Source: Bactrocera neohumeralis (Eukaryota; Arthropoda; Insecta; Diptera; Tephritidae). Taken from it: a stretch of 64,000 nucleotides of DNA. Positions 32,021 through 43,333 of the stretch are shown piece after piece (position 1 is the first letter of the stretch; every line of letters begins with the position of its first letter). The DNA lies in NCBI RefSeq assembly GCF_024586455.1, contig NW_026089624.1, forward strand, positions 16,149,341 through 16,213,340, given 5' to 3'. Position numbers and translations under genes: made by a program. The notes under the pieces are model-generated. The model saw only the letters and a program-made list of their open reading frames with translations. It was not told the DNA's origin and did no database searches.

Positions 32021-33042
32021 TAGCGAGAGGCAAGTTCGAGGACACTCTCTGTGACCTAGTGCAACGAGGTCTAAACCTGGCAAAGGAGTGGTGCATAGGA
32101 GTTGAACTGAGTATCAACCCCTCGAAGACTACCATCGTCCCGTTCACGAGGCGAAGATCCCTACCCGGGCTTAGGAACCTCACACTTGGGGGTAAAGAGA
32201 TCGAGATGACCAGCAAGGTAAAATATCTTGGTCTCACGCTGGATTCCACTTTGCGGTGGAAGCAGCATGTGAACCAAACCCTGGTCAAGGCGACAAAGGC
32301 ACTAATGGTGTGCAATCGGCTGGCAGGAAAATCCTGGTGTTGCAAGCCAAGGATTGTCAGGTGGTTGTACACCATGATTATGCGACCGATAGTCACATAT
32401 GGAGAGGTGTCCTGGGCCTCTGTGGCGGCACGGGCCTCGGTGGTGATGGAACTATCGAAGCTTCAGCGGCTAGTATGCGTCGGCATGACGGACGCTATGC
32501 GAACCTGCCCAACGGCGGTGCTGGAGGAACTCACACCGCTCCACATAGTGATTGACCAAGTAGCCAAGCATTCACTCCTGCAAATAACGGCAGAGGGATG
32601 CGGCAAAGGGAAAATAATCTCGTCCCAGAGGATGAAGATGATAAGTGGCAACAATCCAATTGCCCTTCTCCCGAGGAACGGGATTACAAAAACAATAAAT
32701 TTCACGAGGAAGTTCAAGGTTACCCTCGGCAGCAAGAGCGAGTGGAATGACTCCACTCTTGAGCTGGCGCTGAGGGATAGTACACTAAAGTGGTACACTG
32801 ACGGCTCGAAGACGTCGGAAGGTATTGGTGCAGGGATCGCTGGTCCACGCACAAGGCTATCCATACCGATGGGCAGATTCCTCAGTATCTTCCAGGCCGA
32901 AGTCTTGGCCATAAGTCAGTGTATAGAGATAAACCTCCATCGCGGCTATCGAAATGAGCGAATAACCATATTCAGCGATAGCAAAGCGGCACTAAAAGCG
33001 ATCTCCTCTTACGAGATCAAATCGCTGCTAGTGCAGGAGTGA
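32014..33042 (+). pseudogene. Reverse transcriptase thumb and RNase H domain
   Basis: A 342-codon frame. Residues VELSINPSKTTIVPFTRRRS and KVKYLGLTLDSTLRWKQHV are the thumb region. RNase H follows with LKWYTDGSKTSEGIGAGI (first Asp), IFQAEVLAISQCIE (Glu) and IFSDSKAALKAI (Asp). After a stop at 33040-33042 the WVPDHRGIAGNELAE segment (33094-33135) carries the last motif, with Asp where Gly is usual. The RNase H removes RNA from the hybrid during reverse transcription. Confidence 0.75.
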
Positions 33043-33236
33043 AGAGAACGGCTAAACAGCCTATCTGAATTGAACCAAGTACACCTAATTTGGGTACCGG
33101 ATCATAGAGGCATAGCCGGCAATGAACTGGCTGAGAGCTCGCCCGCTACGCAGCTTCCACAAATATGGTAGGGCACGAACCGTTCACTGGGGTGGGCCCC
33201 CACACTATAAAGGAGCTGCTCCGTAAGGAATAGAGA

Positions 33237-33665
33237 GTGGGCAGAGAAGGTCATTGGCAACGGGCGCATGGCATGCGGCATGCCAAGTTGCTAATAGGGG
33301 GGTACAACCTTAATAGGTTTAGGTCAACCTCCCAAGGACTAAACTCGGGCCCTTGCGCTAACTGCCGGTTCTGCGACAGGGAACCTGAAACCCCGGAGCA
33401 CCTACTAATCGACTGCATCGCAGTCTGCAGACCAAGGTCTAAGGCCCTTGGAACCATATTTCCGAATAGGGATCACATCAACTCTCTTGCTCCCAGCAAA
33501 ATACTAGAATTTATCGATTTGCTGGGGCTTAATGAGAGAGGCTTAGGAGAGGGCACAATAGACCCAAGGTCGCAGTGCATACCTCAATTAAATTTTTTTC
33601 TACCCCAGTGTCCATTTCTTGTGTGTGATAAGAATCGTAATTTTGAGGGTCGCAACTTGTTGTAA
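33237..33665 (+). pseudogene. C-terminal Cys-rich tail of the RNase H element
   Basis: The frame contains HWQRAHGMRHAKLLIGGYNL, then CANCRFCDREPETPEHLL, a Cys-Cys-His-His-type motif common after RNase H in such elements, and ILEFIDLLGLNERG near the normal C-terminus. It lies in a different frame from the RNase H domain. The 3' end of the element is not sharply defined, about 33660. Confidence 0.65.
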
Positions 33666-34542
33666 ATTTTATGCAGATGTTATGTAATGCCTCACAAACG
33701 TTAGTAAATCTTCCACCTTTGTGGGGTGATATCTTCCTCTCTTGCCTAAAATCCTAAAATTCTCCACCGTGTTTTTAAGATTCCGATGCTTTGTTCAACG
33801 ATATATCTACAAAGAAAATTTTGTAAATGTGGATTCATATTTTTTTTATGCCTACGCTATTGCTACGATCTCTTAGCTATCTCCGCACTATTTTTTTATG
33901 CCCATTTCACTAGAGCTCAAATAAAAAAACACAGTTGGATTCATTTTGATATTTCACACCGTAAACTAAATAAACGCAGTAATATTATTACGGCAAAATA
34001 TTAATAGAAAACGGAAAATGAGCAAAAAAAAAACATATTTTATTTATAAGTATAAACTATTTTAATCAGTTATTTTGCTTGTTAGCAGTTAAAATTTTTT
34101 CGTACTCTAGTCAATCCAACTGGCGGATAGTTGAAAATCGTAAAACCAAAAACATTTGAAATTTGACAACACTCCAATCGCAACTTGACCACAAAACCGA
34201 ATTTCAAAACTTAAACCAAAATACAGTTAGGTTGAAAACAATAAGGGGAATTTTTTTGAAAATCTCAAAAATCACTTGAGCCTTTTTCACACTAATGTAA
34301 AGCAATCATCTCAATGCGATTTTCTTTATCATCCCACTATATTGTTAGTAAGTATATAATATTGTTAATGGTACTTTTTTCTGTACTATACTATACTATT
34401 ACCATGGACATTGTTAAGGTTTGACAACTCTTTTCTCCATATTTTTTTATTTTTTTTTAGGTCATTCGGAGAAAAACTAACGAAGTTACAGCAAGTTGAT
34501 TAACTTTGAATCGATTTTCCCAAATATGTCATTTTTAAAATC
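33666..34542. other. No gene seen, AT-rich
   Basis: AT-rich stretch with oligo(T) and oligo(A) runs. The open frame 33786-34004 has no recognisable domain. No terminal repeats were identified here. Confidence 0.45.
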
Positions 34543-34844
34543 GGTGACCAGCTTACAGAAAAAACTACTGCATCGATCGTTTTGAAATTTTGTACAAATA
34601 TTCTACATATATATAGCTCTCGAATGACGTCGAGTTTTTCCAAAAATTTTTATTTCTAAGCATTTTACAATAACAAATAGGACGATTTTTTCGTCCAAAA
34701 TCGTCATTTTGGCTTGAAAATGGTACCCATAATTGAAAAATTAAAAAAAAAACTCGACGTCAATTGAAAGATAAACAATAAACTAAAGGAAGCATTTTAA
34801 TTTTTTGGTCTCAGATGATCCAGTGATGCTGTAGGCTGGTCACC
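34543..34844. mobile_element. Inverted-repeat element with GGTGACCAGC ends
   Basis: GGTGACCAGCTTACAG (34543-34558) is mirrored by CTGTAGGCTGGTCACC (34829-34844) with one mismatch. Pairing extends further inside: GACGTCGAGTTTTT (34627-34640) against AAAACTCGACGTC (34749-34761). The interior is noncoding and 300 bp overall, so it is a miniature foldback-type element. The superfamily is unknown. Confidence 0.7.
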
Positions 34845-36496
34845 GCACAAAAACTTTTTTTCGAGGTGCCTGAAGAGATCGACGATAAATCTGTTATTCC
34901 TCGCTATTTTTCGATAAAACTTTTTTAAGTATCCTTCAAATGTTGTACTTTCAAATAATAATAAGTAAAATAAACCTACAGCAATAATTTTTTCTAAAAA
35001 ATTTTACGAAAAAAGGTCTTTTCTTCGCTCAACCCCAAATTTGTGATTTTTTATATAAAAGTGAACTGTTTTTTCTGCAAAATGTTGAAGCAAGATGGAA
35101 TAGATGAAATTATAATTACATCTTATATTACATCAACCAGACTAAGTCAAGTGAAATTCATTAAACATGTGCTTTTAGGCAAATATTACAATATTTTTAT
35201 AAATTCTCCACAAGCATTTTAAGTAATTTATAATAAGATAGTTGCAGTCATCAGGGGATCCAAGTTTACCTTTTGTAATTATTCCACCTAAATAAAAATA
35301 TACCTTTCTTTTTTCGGTAAAAACTAGTCGAAAATAGCAATTGGTATTCATTAATTGGTCATTTATACTTTAGTTAAAATTTAATATACAATATTTCGAA
35401 GATTAGCCTTACATTACAAAATTTGACTTACTTTCCAAGTTCCTCCTTAATTTCATAATTATCGGAAAAACGCGTACAGGCTGCTGGAGCAGCCATCGCG
35501 ATGGCACACTTAAGAAAATCTATTTCGGCAGTAAACGCAGCTTAACTTTACGTCTGGAATTGTCTTTCTTTAGTTTCCTATATTTGGTCAATGACTGTAT
35601 AGCAAATAACAGTAACTCCTGGAGATCCCAAAAAGTACGTCGGTTGACCGAATTATTTGCCACCTCCTATATATGCTGCAGAGCTAAAACCTTGGAGTTG
35701 TAACCATAGATTATTTATCTCTTACATGCATCAGCTTATCCTTAAAATGCTTTGGAGTTAACTTGTACGTGTGAATGTTGTAGAACAACTTCTGTAATTA
35801 TATAAAGAAATAAAACATCTAATTAACGCCGAAAATGTATTAACAATTATAATAATAAATTGCAATGTGGTCTAAGAAAATAATTCAAAAAATTCTTTAA
35901 AAGTGTAGGAAGCTAAATAATTAATATACTTCATATTTCATAGAGCGAGAGTACGGCGACAGATGTATAAAACCTCAATCATAGGTACAGTGACGATACA
36001 GTAGGCTGACATTTACAACAAATATCATTTGATTCATCAGACAGGAAGTTATGCCGCCAAGCTGAGGTCTTTGGGGCACTGATGGCCACTCGACTGGACT
36101 GCCTTGGCAGAGCGGGAACTAGGTACAATTTGCACTGCTCGGAAAAATCACTGACTTTCGCAACTATTTTTTAATGCTGAAATTAACTTATCGCTCCGGT
36201 TTTTTATAAATAAATACATTCATTACGAATACAGAATTATTTTTTTATATTTATTTATTAGGTGTATTATAATTAAATAAATTATTGAAATGATACGTGA
36301 AAAAAAGGTCCTGTGCGAAGTCCGCGATTATGGCCGCAATTTAAATCTAAAACAAAAATTTCAAAAATATTATTAATCTGTAGGAAAGTCGCTATCACGC
36401 TGTGATAGAGAATGACGTTAAAAATGTTCTCTCCAAATTGTAACTAGATAATTTAAAAATTCTTCCCTCGAGAGTGGAACCCGTTTTGAAAAACAC
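34845..36496. other. No gene seen
   Basis: Mostly AT-rich. A slightly GC-richer patch at 36045-36150 and another at 35465-35530 show no coding similarity that I can name. No repeats with clear ends were found. Confidence 0.4.
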
Positions 36497-36783
36497 CTTC
36501 TTCTTCTTAATTGGCGTAGACACCGCTTACGCGATTATAGCGGAGTTAACAACAGCGCGCCAGTCGTTTCTTTTATTCGCTACGTGGCGCCAATTGGATA
36601 TTCCAAGCGTAGCCAGGTCCTTCCAACGGAGTGGAGGTCTTCCTCTTCTTCTGCTACCCCCGGCGGCTACAGCGTCGAATACTTTCAGAGCTGGAGTGTT
36701 TTCGTCCATTCAGACAACATGACCTAGCCAGCGTAGCCGCTGTCTTTTAGTTCGCTGAACTATGTCAATGTCGTCGTATATCT
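36497..36783 (-). mobile_element. RTE copy G, 3' part
   Basis: On the minus strand it ends with the AAGAAGAAG tail (CTTCTTCTTCTT at 36497-36508) and encodes the C-terminus: RLRWLGHVV, MDENTPALKVFDAVAAGG and GISNWRHVANKRNDWRAVV. It stops at 36783, where the hAT element begins, and continues at 39298 in the same frame order. Confidence 0.85.
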
Positions 36784-39297
36784 ACGTTGACCATACACAC
36801 TGTATTATACAGGACAGTACTGTTTTTGGAAGTTTTGCTCTGTGTAAATTATTTTGTACGATAAAAATGCGAAAAAGTATCTTTTTTGAAAAATTTACTG
36901 GTTTTGTACTGTAGTTTGTAAACTTTCTTGCGCATTTAAACCTGCTAACACTCTTAAGGTCGTTTTCTAAGCAAGTAAGTTACCTGTACTAACTTGTCGG
37001 ATAGATTGCTCCTCACTTTAAAGTGCCATTTAAGTATTTTCGTTTTCTCATCTCGCTTGTAAAAATATATTCATTATTTCGAAATTATGGCAAGGCCAAA
37101 ATTAGAATGCACTACGTTGGTGTGGTGACTATGGTTGGCAATGCGATGCATGCAAAACGTAAACAAAAGCAGCTGTTTATTGAAAACTTATCATGGAAAT
37201 CCGACAACTAAAAAGAAATTGGCAATGCTTAATTTAAAGCCGGCTTCAAGCACATGCAATCTGCACAAATTTTATGTAGCTAGACTTCCATTTCAGGTAA
37301 ATTTGTTGAAATAAAAATGCCTTTGTAACTGTGGACTTATCAAATTTATGTAATTGTTTATTAGCTTAATGGCGCCCAGGAGAAAGTGTGTTTTTAATAC
37401 AGAACTTCGAAAAGAATTCAACTTCTTAATAGAAGCAACAAGAGCCAGTGAAGTAAAATGCGTTAAATGTATGGCAGTTTTTTCCATTGCAAATAGCGGC
37501 AAACTGGATATCCTGCAACATTTAAAGAATAATAAATACAAACGCGCTGATATTTCTGCAGCCTGTAGTAAAACCATTTCTGCATTTTACTTATCTAAAT
37601 CGCTTGATGGTTGTCGAAAAGTGACATGCGTCACAGAAGAAACATGGGCGTACCATACCATTCAACACAACTATTCTTTTCGCTCAAATGATTGCACAAA
37701 TAAACTTATCAAAAGCTGTTTTGATCAAAAATATTCATGCGCACGAACCAAGTGCGAAGCCATTATTTGCAATGTGCTTGCACCCAACGCCATTAAGGAA
37801 TTGAAGAAGGATTTCTATTCTAAAGCTGTTAAACAAATTTAAATTGGAAAGAAAATTGCTAGCTTTATGTGCAGACAATACGAACGCAAATTTTGGTGGT
37901 GCATCCAGGCGGGGTAAAAACAACCTTTTTACAAAAATTTTAACAGGCCACTGGTAAAACATTAATTGGAATTAATTGTGCTGCCCACATTTTAAATAAT
38001 TGCATACAATGTTCTGTGGAATGTCTTCCAATTCACATCGAAGTCATTGTTGTAAAGATCTACTCTTTCTTTTATATTTACACAGTCCGTGTGGCAGAAT
38101 TTAAAGATATTTGTGAAAACTTAAACTTCGAACATTGTAAACTAATGGGATTTAGTAAAACTAGGTGGCTCACTTTGAAGCCATCAATAGAGAGGATTCT
38201 GAAACTTTTCGATCCTCTCAAAAAATTTTATTTTTTGTTACAACCAAAGTGTCCAACTGTCTTAAAACAATTTTTTGAAAATCCTTGCGCTGAAGTTTGG
38301 CTTTTATTCGGGCATTACCAAGCAGGTCTCTTTCACAGCTATATTTTAAAAATTGAGTCGCAAACAATTTCAATGATAGAAACAGCTTTCCTCATAAATG
38401 AACTAAAAAACAAAGTTATTGCACGTAAAGAAGAAGACTTTGTACCATTAGAAGTTAAAAACTCTATTACAGTCTTACAACAGAAAAGTTTAATTGATGT
38501 AAATCAATTCCAAACATGCACAAAAAACTTTTATATCAATTGTGTTGACTACCTAAGCCTGTGGGACAGTGCATTCATAGAAGTTCAGGTTTTAAAATGG
38601 ATACTACTCCAGAGAGTACCGCCATGGAATGAAGTGGAGGCCAGTTTTTCATATATTTTAGAAAAAAGAAATGGTATCAATACAAAAGATAACGAATTAT
38701 TTGATGAATTTTCTTGCGTTAAAAGTTATGCAACACCTAGTTGCAAGTTTAATGAATGGAACGAAAATGAAATCAATGTTCAAAACAGGTGGTTGGAAAT
38801 TTTCAAACATTTTGAAGAAAATAAAATTTCTTAGATTCTAATATTATAAAAGCTGTTCAGTTTTGTTTGTGCTTGCCCGGGTAAAATGCCCCTACGGAAA
38901 GGCTGTTTTCAATTCTTAAAAATATGAAATTCAAAACCAAAATTAAAACCGAAACAATAAAATCGATTTTAATTACCAAAGTCAACTACGAGTTAAGCTG
39001 CCTAGAATTCAAAGAGTATTTAAAAAATAATTTTGATTTGATTAAAAAAATTCATTCCGCTGAAAAGTCTGTATAAACTGTGTAAATTATTATTTACTAT
39101 CTAGTCACGAAGACTTCTGTTATGTTTGAAGACTTTTTTATGTTTTTTATTTATGTATAATGTAAATGAAAAAAACATATGTACATGTATTTCTCAAAAT
39201 AAATGAACATAAACTAATGTATCTGTTTTTTGTTTTTATAAAATGAGGGTTCAAAAAGGTGTACTGTATTTTCAATTTGAAAATATGGTCACCGTAC
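36784..39297 (+). mobile_element. hAT-superfamily element inserted in RTE copy G
   Basis: GTATATCT flanks it on both sides (36776-36783 and 39298-39305), an 8-bp target-site duplication as expected for hAT. The ends ACGTTGACCATA and TATGGTCACCGT are inverted with one mismatch. Inside lies a degraded hAT transposase on the plus strand (37369-39075). The RTE residues on either side join perfectly across the site, so the insertion into an RTE copy is certain. Confidence 0.88.
37369..39075 (+). pseudogene. hAT transposase with BED-like zinc finger, broken by frameshifts
   Basis: The start is ATG at 37369. Residues VKCVKCMAVFSI and a following HLKNNKYK look like a BED-type zinc finger. The first catalytic region shows DNTNANFGG at about 37872-37900, in another frame. 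CAAHILNNC and, in the 272-codon frame 38016-38834, FSKTRWLTLKPSIERIL are typical of the middle of these proteins. After a stop at 38832 the C-terminal dimerisation segment APTERLFSILK lies at about 38886-38920 and the end at 39073-39075. At least three frame breaks make it inactive. The domain order is that of hAT proteins. Confidence 0.8.
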
Positions 39298-40645
39298 GTA
39301 TATCTCGTACAGCTCATCGTTCAATCGAATGCGATATTCGCTGTGGCTAACGCGAAATGGACCATAAATCTTTCGCAGAACTTTTCTCTCGAAAACTCGC
39401 AACGTCGACTCATCAGTTGTTGACATCGTCCAAGCCTCTGCAACATATAGCAGGAGGGGAATTATTAGTGACTTATAGAGTTTGGTTTTTGTTTGTCGAG
39501 AGAGGACTTTACTTCTCAATTGCCTACTCAGTCCGAAATAGCACCTGTTGGCAAGAGTTATCCTGCGTTGGATTTCTAAGTGTTGTGGTCGATCGTAACG
39601 TTGCGAGGTAGGCAGCCTGTTTTCTCTCCGCTGCGACACGGCACTCCTCGTCGTACCAGCTGTTCTTTTGCACTTTCCGAAAACCAATGGTTTCGGTTGC
39701 AGCTGTACGTAAGGAACGTAAGCCGAGTAGAAAATCGTTCGGCTGTCTGTTGTGATTGCAGCTTCTCGACGTTGAACCTTCCTTGTGTTTGTTGACGTGC
39801 GTTTTTTGCTGCACAGAGGCGGGTGCGAATCTTAGCTGCAAGAAGATAATGATTCGAGTCGATGTTAGGACCTCGGAGCGCACGCACATCTAAAACACTG
39901 GAAACGTGTTTTCCGTCTATCACAACATGATCGATCTGGTTGTTAGTTTTTCGATCCGGAGACTGCCAGGTAGCTTGATGAATTTTCTTATGCTGGAATC
40001 TAGTACTACAGATAACCATATTTCGGGCCCCGGCGAAGTCGATCAGCCTCAACCCATTTGGAAATGTTTCGTCGTGGAGTCTAAATTTACCGACCGTAGT
40101 GCCAAAGATACTTTCTATGCCCACCCTGGCGTTAAAATCGCCAAGCTCGATTTTGACATCGTGGCGGAGGCAGTTCTCATAAGTGCGCTCCAAGCACTTA
40201 TAAAAGGCATCTTTGGTCACACCGTCCTTCTCTTCCGGCGGGGCGTGGGCTTAAATCAGCGATATGTTGAAGACGTTCATTCACCGGAGTGAATGATAGT
40301 ACTCGGCGACGGCGTCTCTCTCCCACCCCAAACTTGCGCTCCTTTATATGGCCACTGTAGTAAATGCCACAAAGACCTACTCGTCTTTGTCCTTGTCCCG
40401 TCCATCGCATTTCTTGGACGGCGGTGATGTCAACCTTTATTTTCACGAGGACATCAACCAGCTTAGCAGCGGTACCTTCCGAATTAAGGGACCAGACATT
40501 CCAGGTGCATGCCCTTAAATCGTAGTCCTTATTTCGTTTGCCGTGGTCGTCATCAAAAGGGGGGTCTCTCATCCGAGGCTAGTTGTTACTATTAATTGGG
40601 GGTGTTTTTTTTTTACGTGGCGGGTCCCAAACCCAGCGCACAACC
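39298..40645 (-). mobile_element. RTE copy G, 5' part with reverse transcriptase deleted
   Basis: Minus strand: the 5' phrase GTGCGCTGGGTTTGGGACCC at 40622-40641, then MRDPPFDDDHGKRNKDYDL and RACTWNVWSLNSEG (40500-40572). The endonuclease with ELGDFNARVG follows; Val is usual before LGD. Then come the linker with WYDEECRVAAER and a jump at about 39583-39590 from the ATLRST residues to EIQRRITLANRCYFG. That jump deletes most of the reverse transcriptase including YADD. It continues to the hAT insertion. Confidence 0.85.
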
Positions 40646-42189
40646 CTATGTAGGGGATATTTCGCCTTCTCACTTTAGCTCGCCTTCAAACGGATGTTCT
40701 TAGACTACCCAGAGGATACTTGGTCAAAGACCGGAAGACGTGAGCTGCTTGAGTCATATGTAAAAGAATCGTTTCTGGCCACTACCAAGTGAATGGCGAT
40801 CAGAGAACTTTCCTCACTTGCGTGAACTTCTACACATGACTCCACCCTCCCTTACCTTAAGACAATGAGATTAACGAATGTTTAAGCGCTCATACCATAG
40901 GAACCGTAAATATGTGCGAACACTTGGAAACAGATCCACTCTCAGATATAATACAATTTCTAAATATTGGAAAATGTAGAAACGAAACAAATTTGATTGG
41001 CGGGAGTATATTCCTGAATGTAAAAATTAATGGTTTGGATCATAACTTGCTCAATAATGGGGCTGCATTGGCGGCTTAAAATATAGAAGTTGAAGTAATA
41101 GTCGTCAGGCAATCTAGATACATTTTTGAAAAACACCACTCTGAAAAAAACCCGTTTAAAGATTCGAGTCGCTAAGTCCCCACTTTGTTGCCTTTCTACA
41201 AAAAACGCTGTAGCGACCGTAATAATTAGGATTTAGATTTCAAAATTTGAAAGAAAGTTTATTACAGTATATACTATCAAGGCAACAAAAAAATCGGTTT
41301 CTCGAAAATTTCACACTGAGACGATCCCTTAAAGCGAATTCCTCAATTCTCGCTTGTTTTAGTAGCTGCTTTTTTATATAACAGCAGCTATTATCTGCTA
41401 GTCGAAATTTCACCAGCAGCACTCTCACCTTTTTAGTTTATCTGCTTAAACTCTTTTCTTCTAATAAGAGTTAGCAGTTAAGAAACAAAAGCTTTGTATT
41501 CAAAACGAAGCTCCTGTCTCAGTTTTTGCGTTCTAAACCTGTGCCCTCTTTTGCTAGTTTTTCTGGCAGAGACTGTGGACAACTTTGGAATGCCGTCTGA
41601 GGATAAAATGGGTATGGGCGGATGGAAGAGGATATAGTTTTAGAGATATTGCGATTAAAGTTGAAATTTTCAACTATTTAAAGTACGATTTAAAATATAT
41701 TGTTCACTTTTATATACTCTAATACTTCAAAAATTCGTTTGTAAGCATTTAATTCACATAATATAGTACAAAATAACTTCAAATTATTCTATACTGTTGT
41801 TGATGAAAATGAAAACGAAAATCTATACCGATGTAGATACATATGTACATACATCCCGCAATGGCATCAAATAATCGTCGGATGAAAATTGTTCAACTAT
41901 TATTATTCAGCGTTACCTCAATCCACCACAATTATGAAACGGTACACATTGGGTAATTAAAAATATAACAGACAACATTATTGTAGCAACCATTTTAATT
42001 GAAAAACTTAATGAAGAAATGGTTTTCTTACCTCATGCTGATTTAAACAGAATTTGAAAATGCTTATAATTGTAAATATGATTGTTAAAAATTATGAATG
42101 ACCAATCCTCCTATCTTTCTCATGAGGTGTCAACTAACAACTTTGCGGTCTTGAAATAAGTTTGGTTTTAAATAATTTATACTAGCACC
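40646..42189. other. RTE leader candidate, then AT-rich spacer
   Basis: The minus strand from 40860 to 40646 has higher GC and runs directly into RTE copy G, so it may be that element's 5' leader. Copy D lacks it, so this is unproven. From about 40870 to 42189 I see only AT-rich sequence. A phrase at 41630-41700 (ATAGTTTTAGAGATATTGCG) recalls the repeat arms near 51180. Confidence 0.4.
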
Positions 42190-42660
42190 CATGAATAAAA
42201 CTCGAAAAGAAATCGGAGTGAAAAAACAAAAAACAATTTTAAAATTAGGAGAAAGGTATTAAACATCGCGAAATTGGAGTAATGGTTGGTAGAGCTGAGT
42301 CTTCAATTAAATAGGTTGCCAAAGCCAATAGGAATCATTACATCAAAATCTCATTCCGATCGCCCAACAATACTAATATATCGGGAAACAACGAGTCATA
42401 TATTTTTGGCCAAAAAAATCCCGCGTTACATCAGCGCAGAATGAAAAATTTCAAATACAGATTTGCAGTTTTACAGCCAGAAAAGTTGTGAAAATGCCTG
42501 GTTTTAAAGCAAGAGTACCAGGTAAAAAGCTTTTGTATTCTTGGTAAATTGAATAAAGGGTTTAGCGTTGGCCAATGAGCATATAAATGAGCCTTATCAC
42601 ATTGGCAATCATTTCTATGGTCTCATGAAACAAAATACTGAATTCGAGAGAGAGAAGTGT
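42190..42660 (+). pseudogene. Tc1-like transposase relic
   Basis: Reading across frames from 42190: KTRKEIGVKKQKTILKLG, then EIGVMVGRAESSIK (helix-turn-helix), KANRNHY, RKVVKMPGFKARVPGKK and LALANEHINEPYHI, followed by FYGLMKQNTEFE where FSDESKFEI is expected. That string of segments matches Tc1-type transposases in order. The first catalytic aspartate is lost and stops are frequent. No terminal repeats were found. Confidence 0.55.
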
Positions 42661-43333
42661 ACGGACGTGTTTATTTAATTCGCTTCGTGAATTGTGTTTT
42701 TACAAAAAAAAATAATAATCAAGTCAAAAGTTAAACAAAAAAAAAACGATTTATTAAATTGTAAACAAACAAAGCATATAAAGACCAGTGCACACAAATA
42801 AATAATAATAAATATAAACAAATAGTGGGCGAATCAAAAAGTAAAAACAAAATAAATGAAGCAAACAATAATGAGTGCTTCACAGCCTCACCAGTAAAGC
42901 TGTAGGCATTCCTTAAATGCCTACTTCAGCTTTGTCGAGCCAACAACAATAACCACTACTGGCAATAAAATGTGTAACAGCGATGATGAGTCAACGCGGC
43001 TATCAGCTGAAAAGGAAACGAAGCAACGGACGAAGTCAGCAGAAGTAGCAGAAAACAACAGCCGGGCAACAAAAAAATGCGCTGACAGTAACCAGTCTGC
43101 AGGTTCCAGTAAGCGTGCAGGCAACGAAGAAAACATAACGTAAGGTAGGAATATATCAATAAAAAACGGGCCGTCTGTAGAAACCGGCACTGACCGCTAC
43201 GTTAATATAAAAAGAAAATTGAGTCCTTTAAAATCAGCGGTCAATCCTAAAAAAATTCAAGGCGGCACACCAATAAACCGTAAGTTTTAAATGGTAATAT
43301 ATTTGCATTACTAAGCAATGGTTCAGACGACGC

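Larger units (their letters stand above)
29800..33664 (+). mobile_element. RNase H-bearing non-LTR retrotransposon, split by RTE copy F
   Basis: It begins within the C-terminal end of the endonuclease (VSDHRIVRF at about 29849) and runs through the linker, reverse transcriptase, RNase H and a Cys-rich C-terminus (CRFCDREPETPEHLL). It is 5' truncated. RTE copy F is inserted at 30179-31244, with AAACGTACAGGGG on each side. RNase H points to the I, LOA or a related clade, since Jockey and RTE elements lack it. The precise clade is not decided. Confidence 0.75.

Noticed and set aside
33786..34004. 72-codon open frame after the RNase H element
   Set aside because: AT-rich, no domain, no start context and no similarity to neighbouring elements.
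37369..38834. hAT transposase considered as a domesticated host gene
   Set aside because: The element has its own terminal repeats and target-site duplication, and the coding region is broken by several frameshifts, so it is a transposon relic.
40660..40860. GC-richer stretch considered as an rRNA fragment
   Set aside because: No rRNA core phrase could be recognised. It runs directly into the 5' end of RTE copy G, so a retrotransposon leader is more likely.
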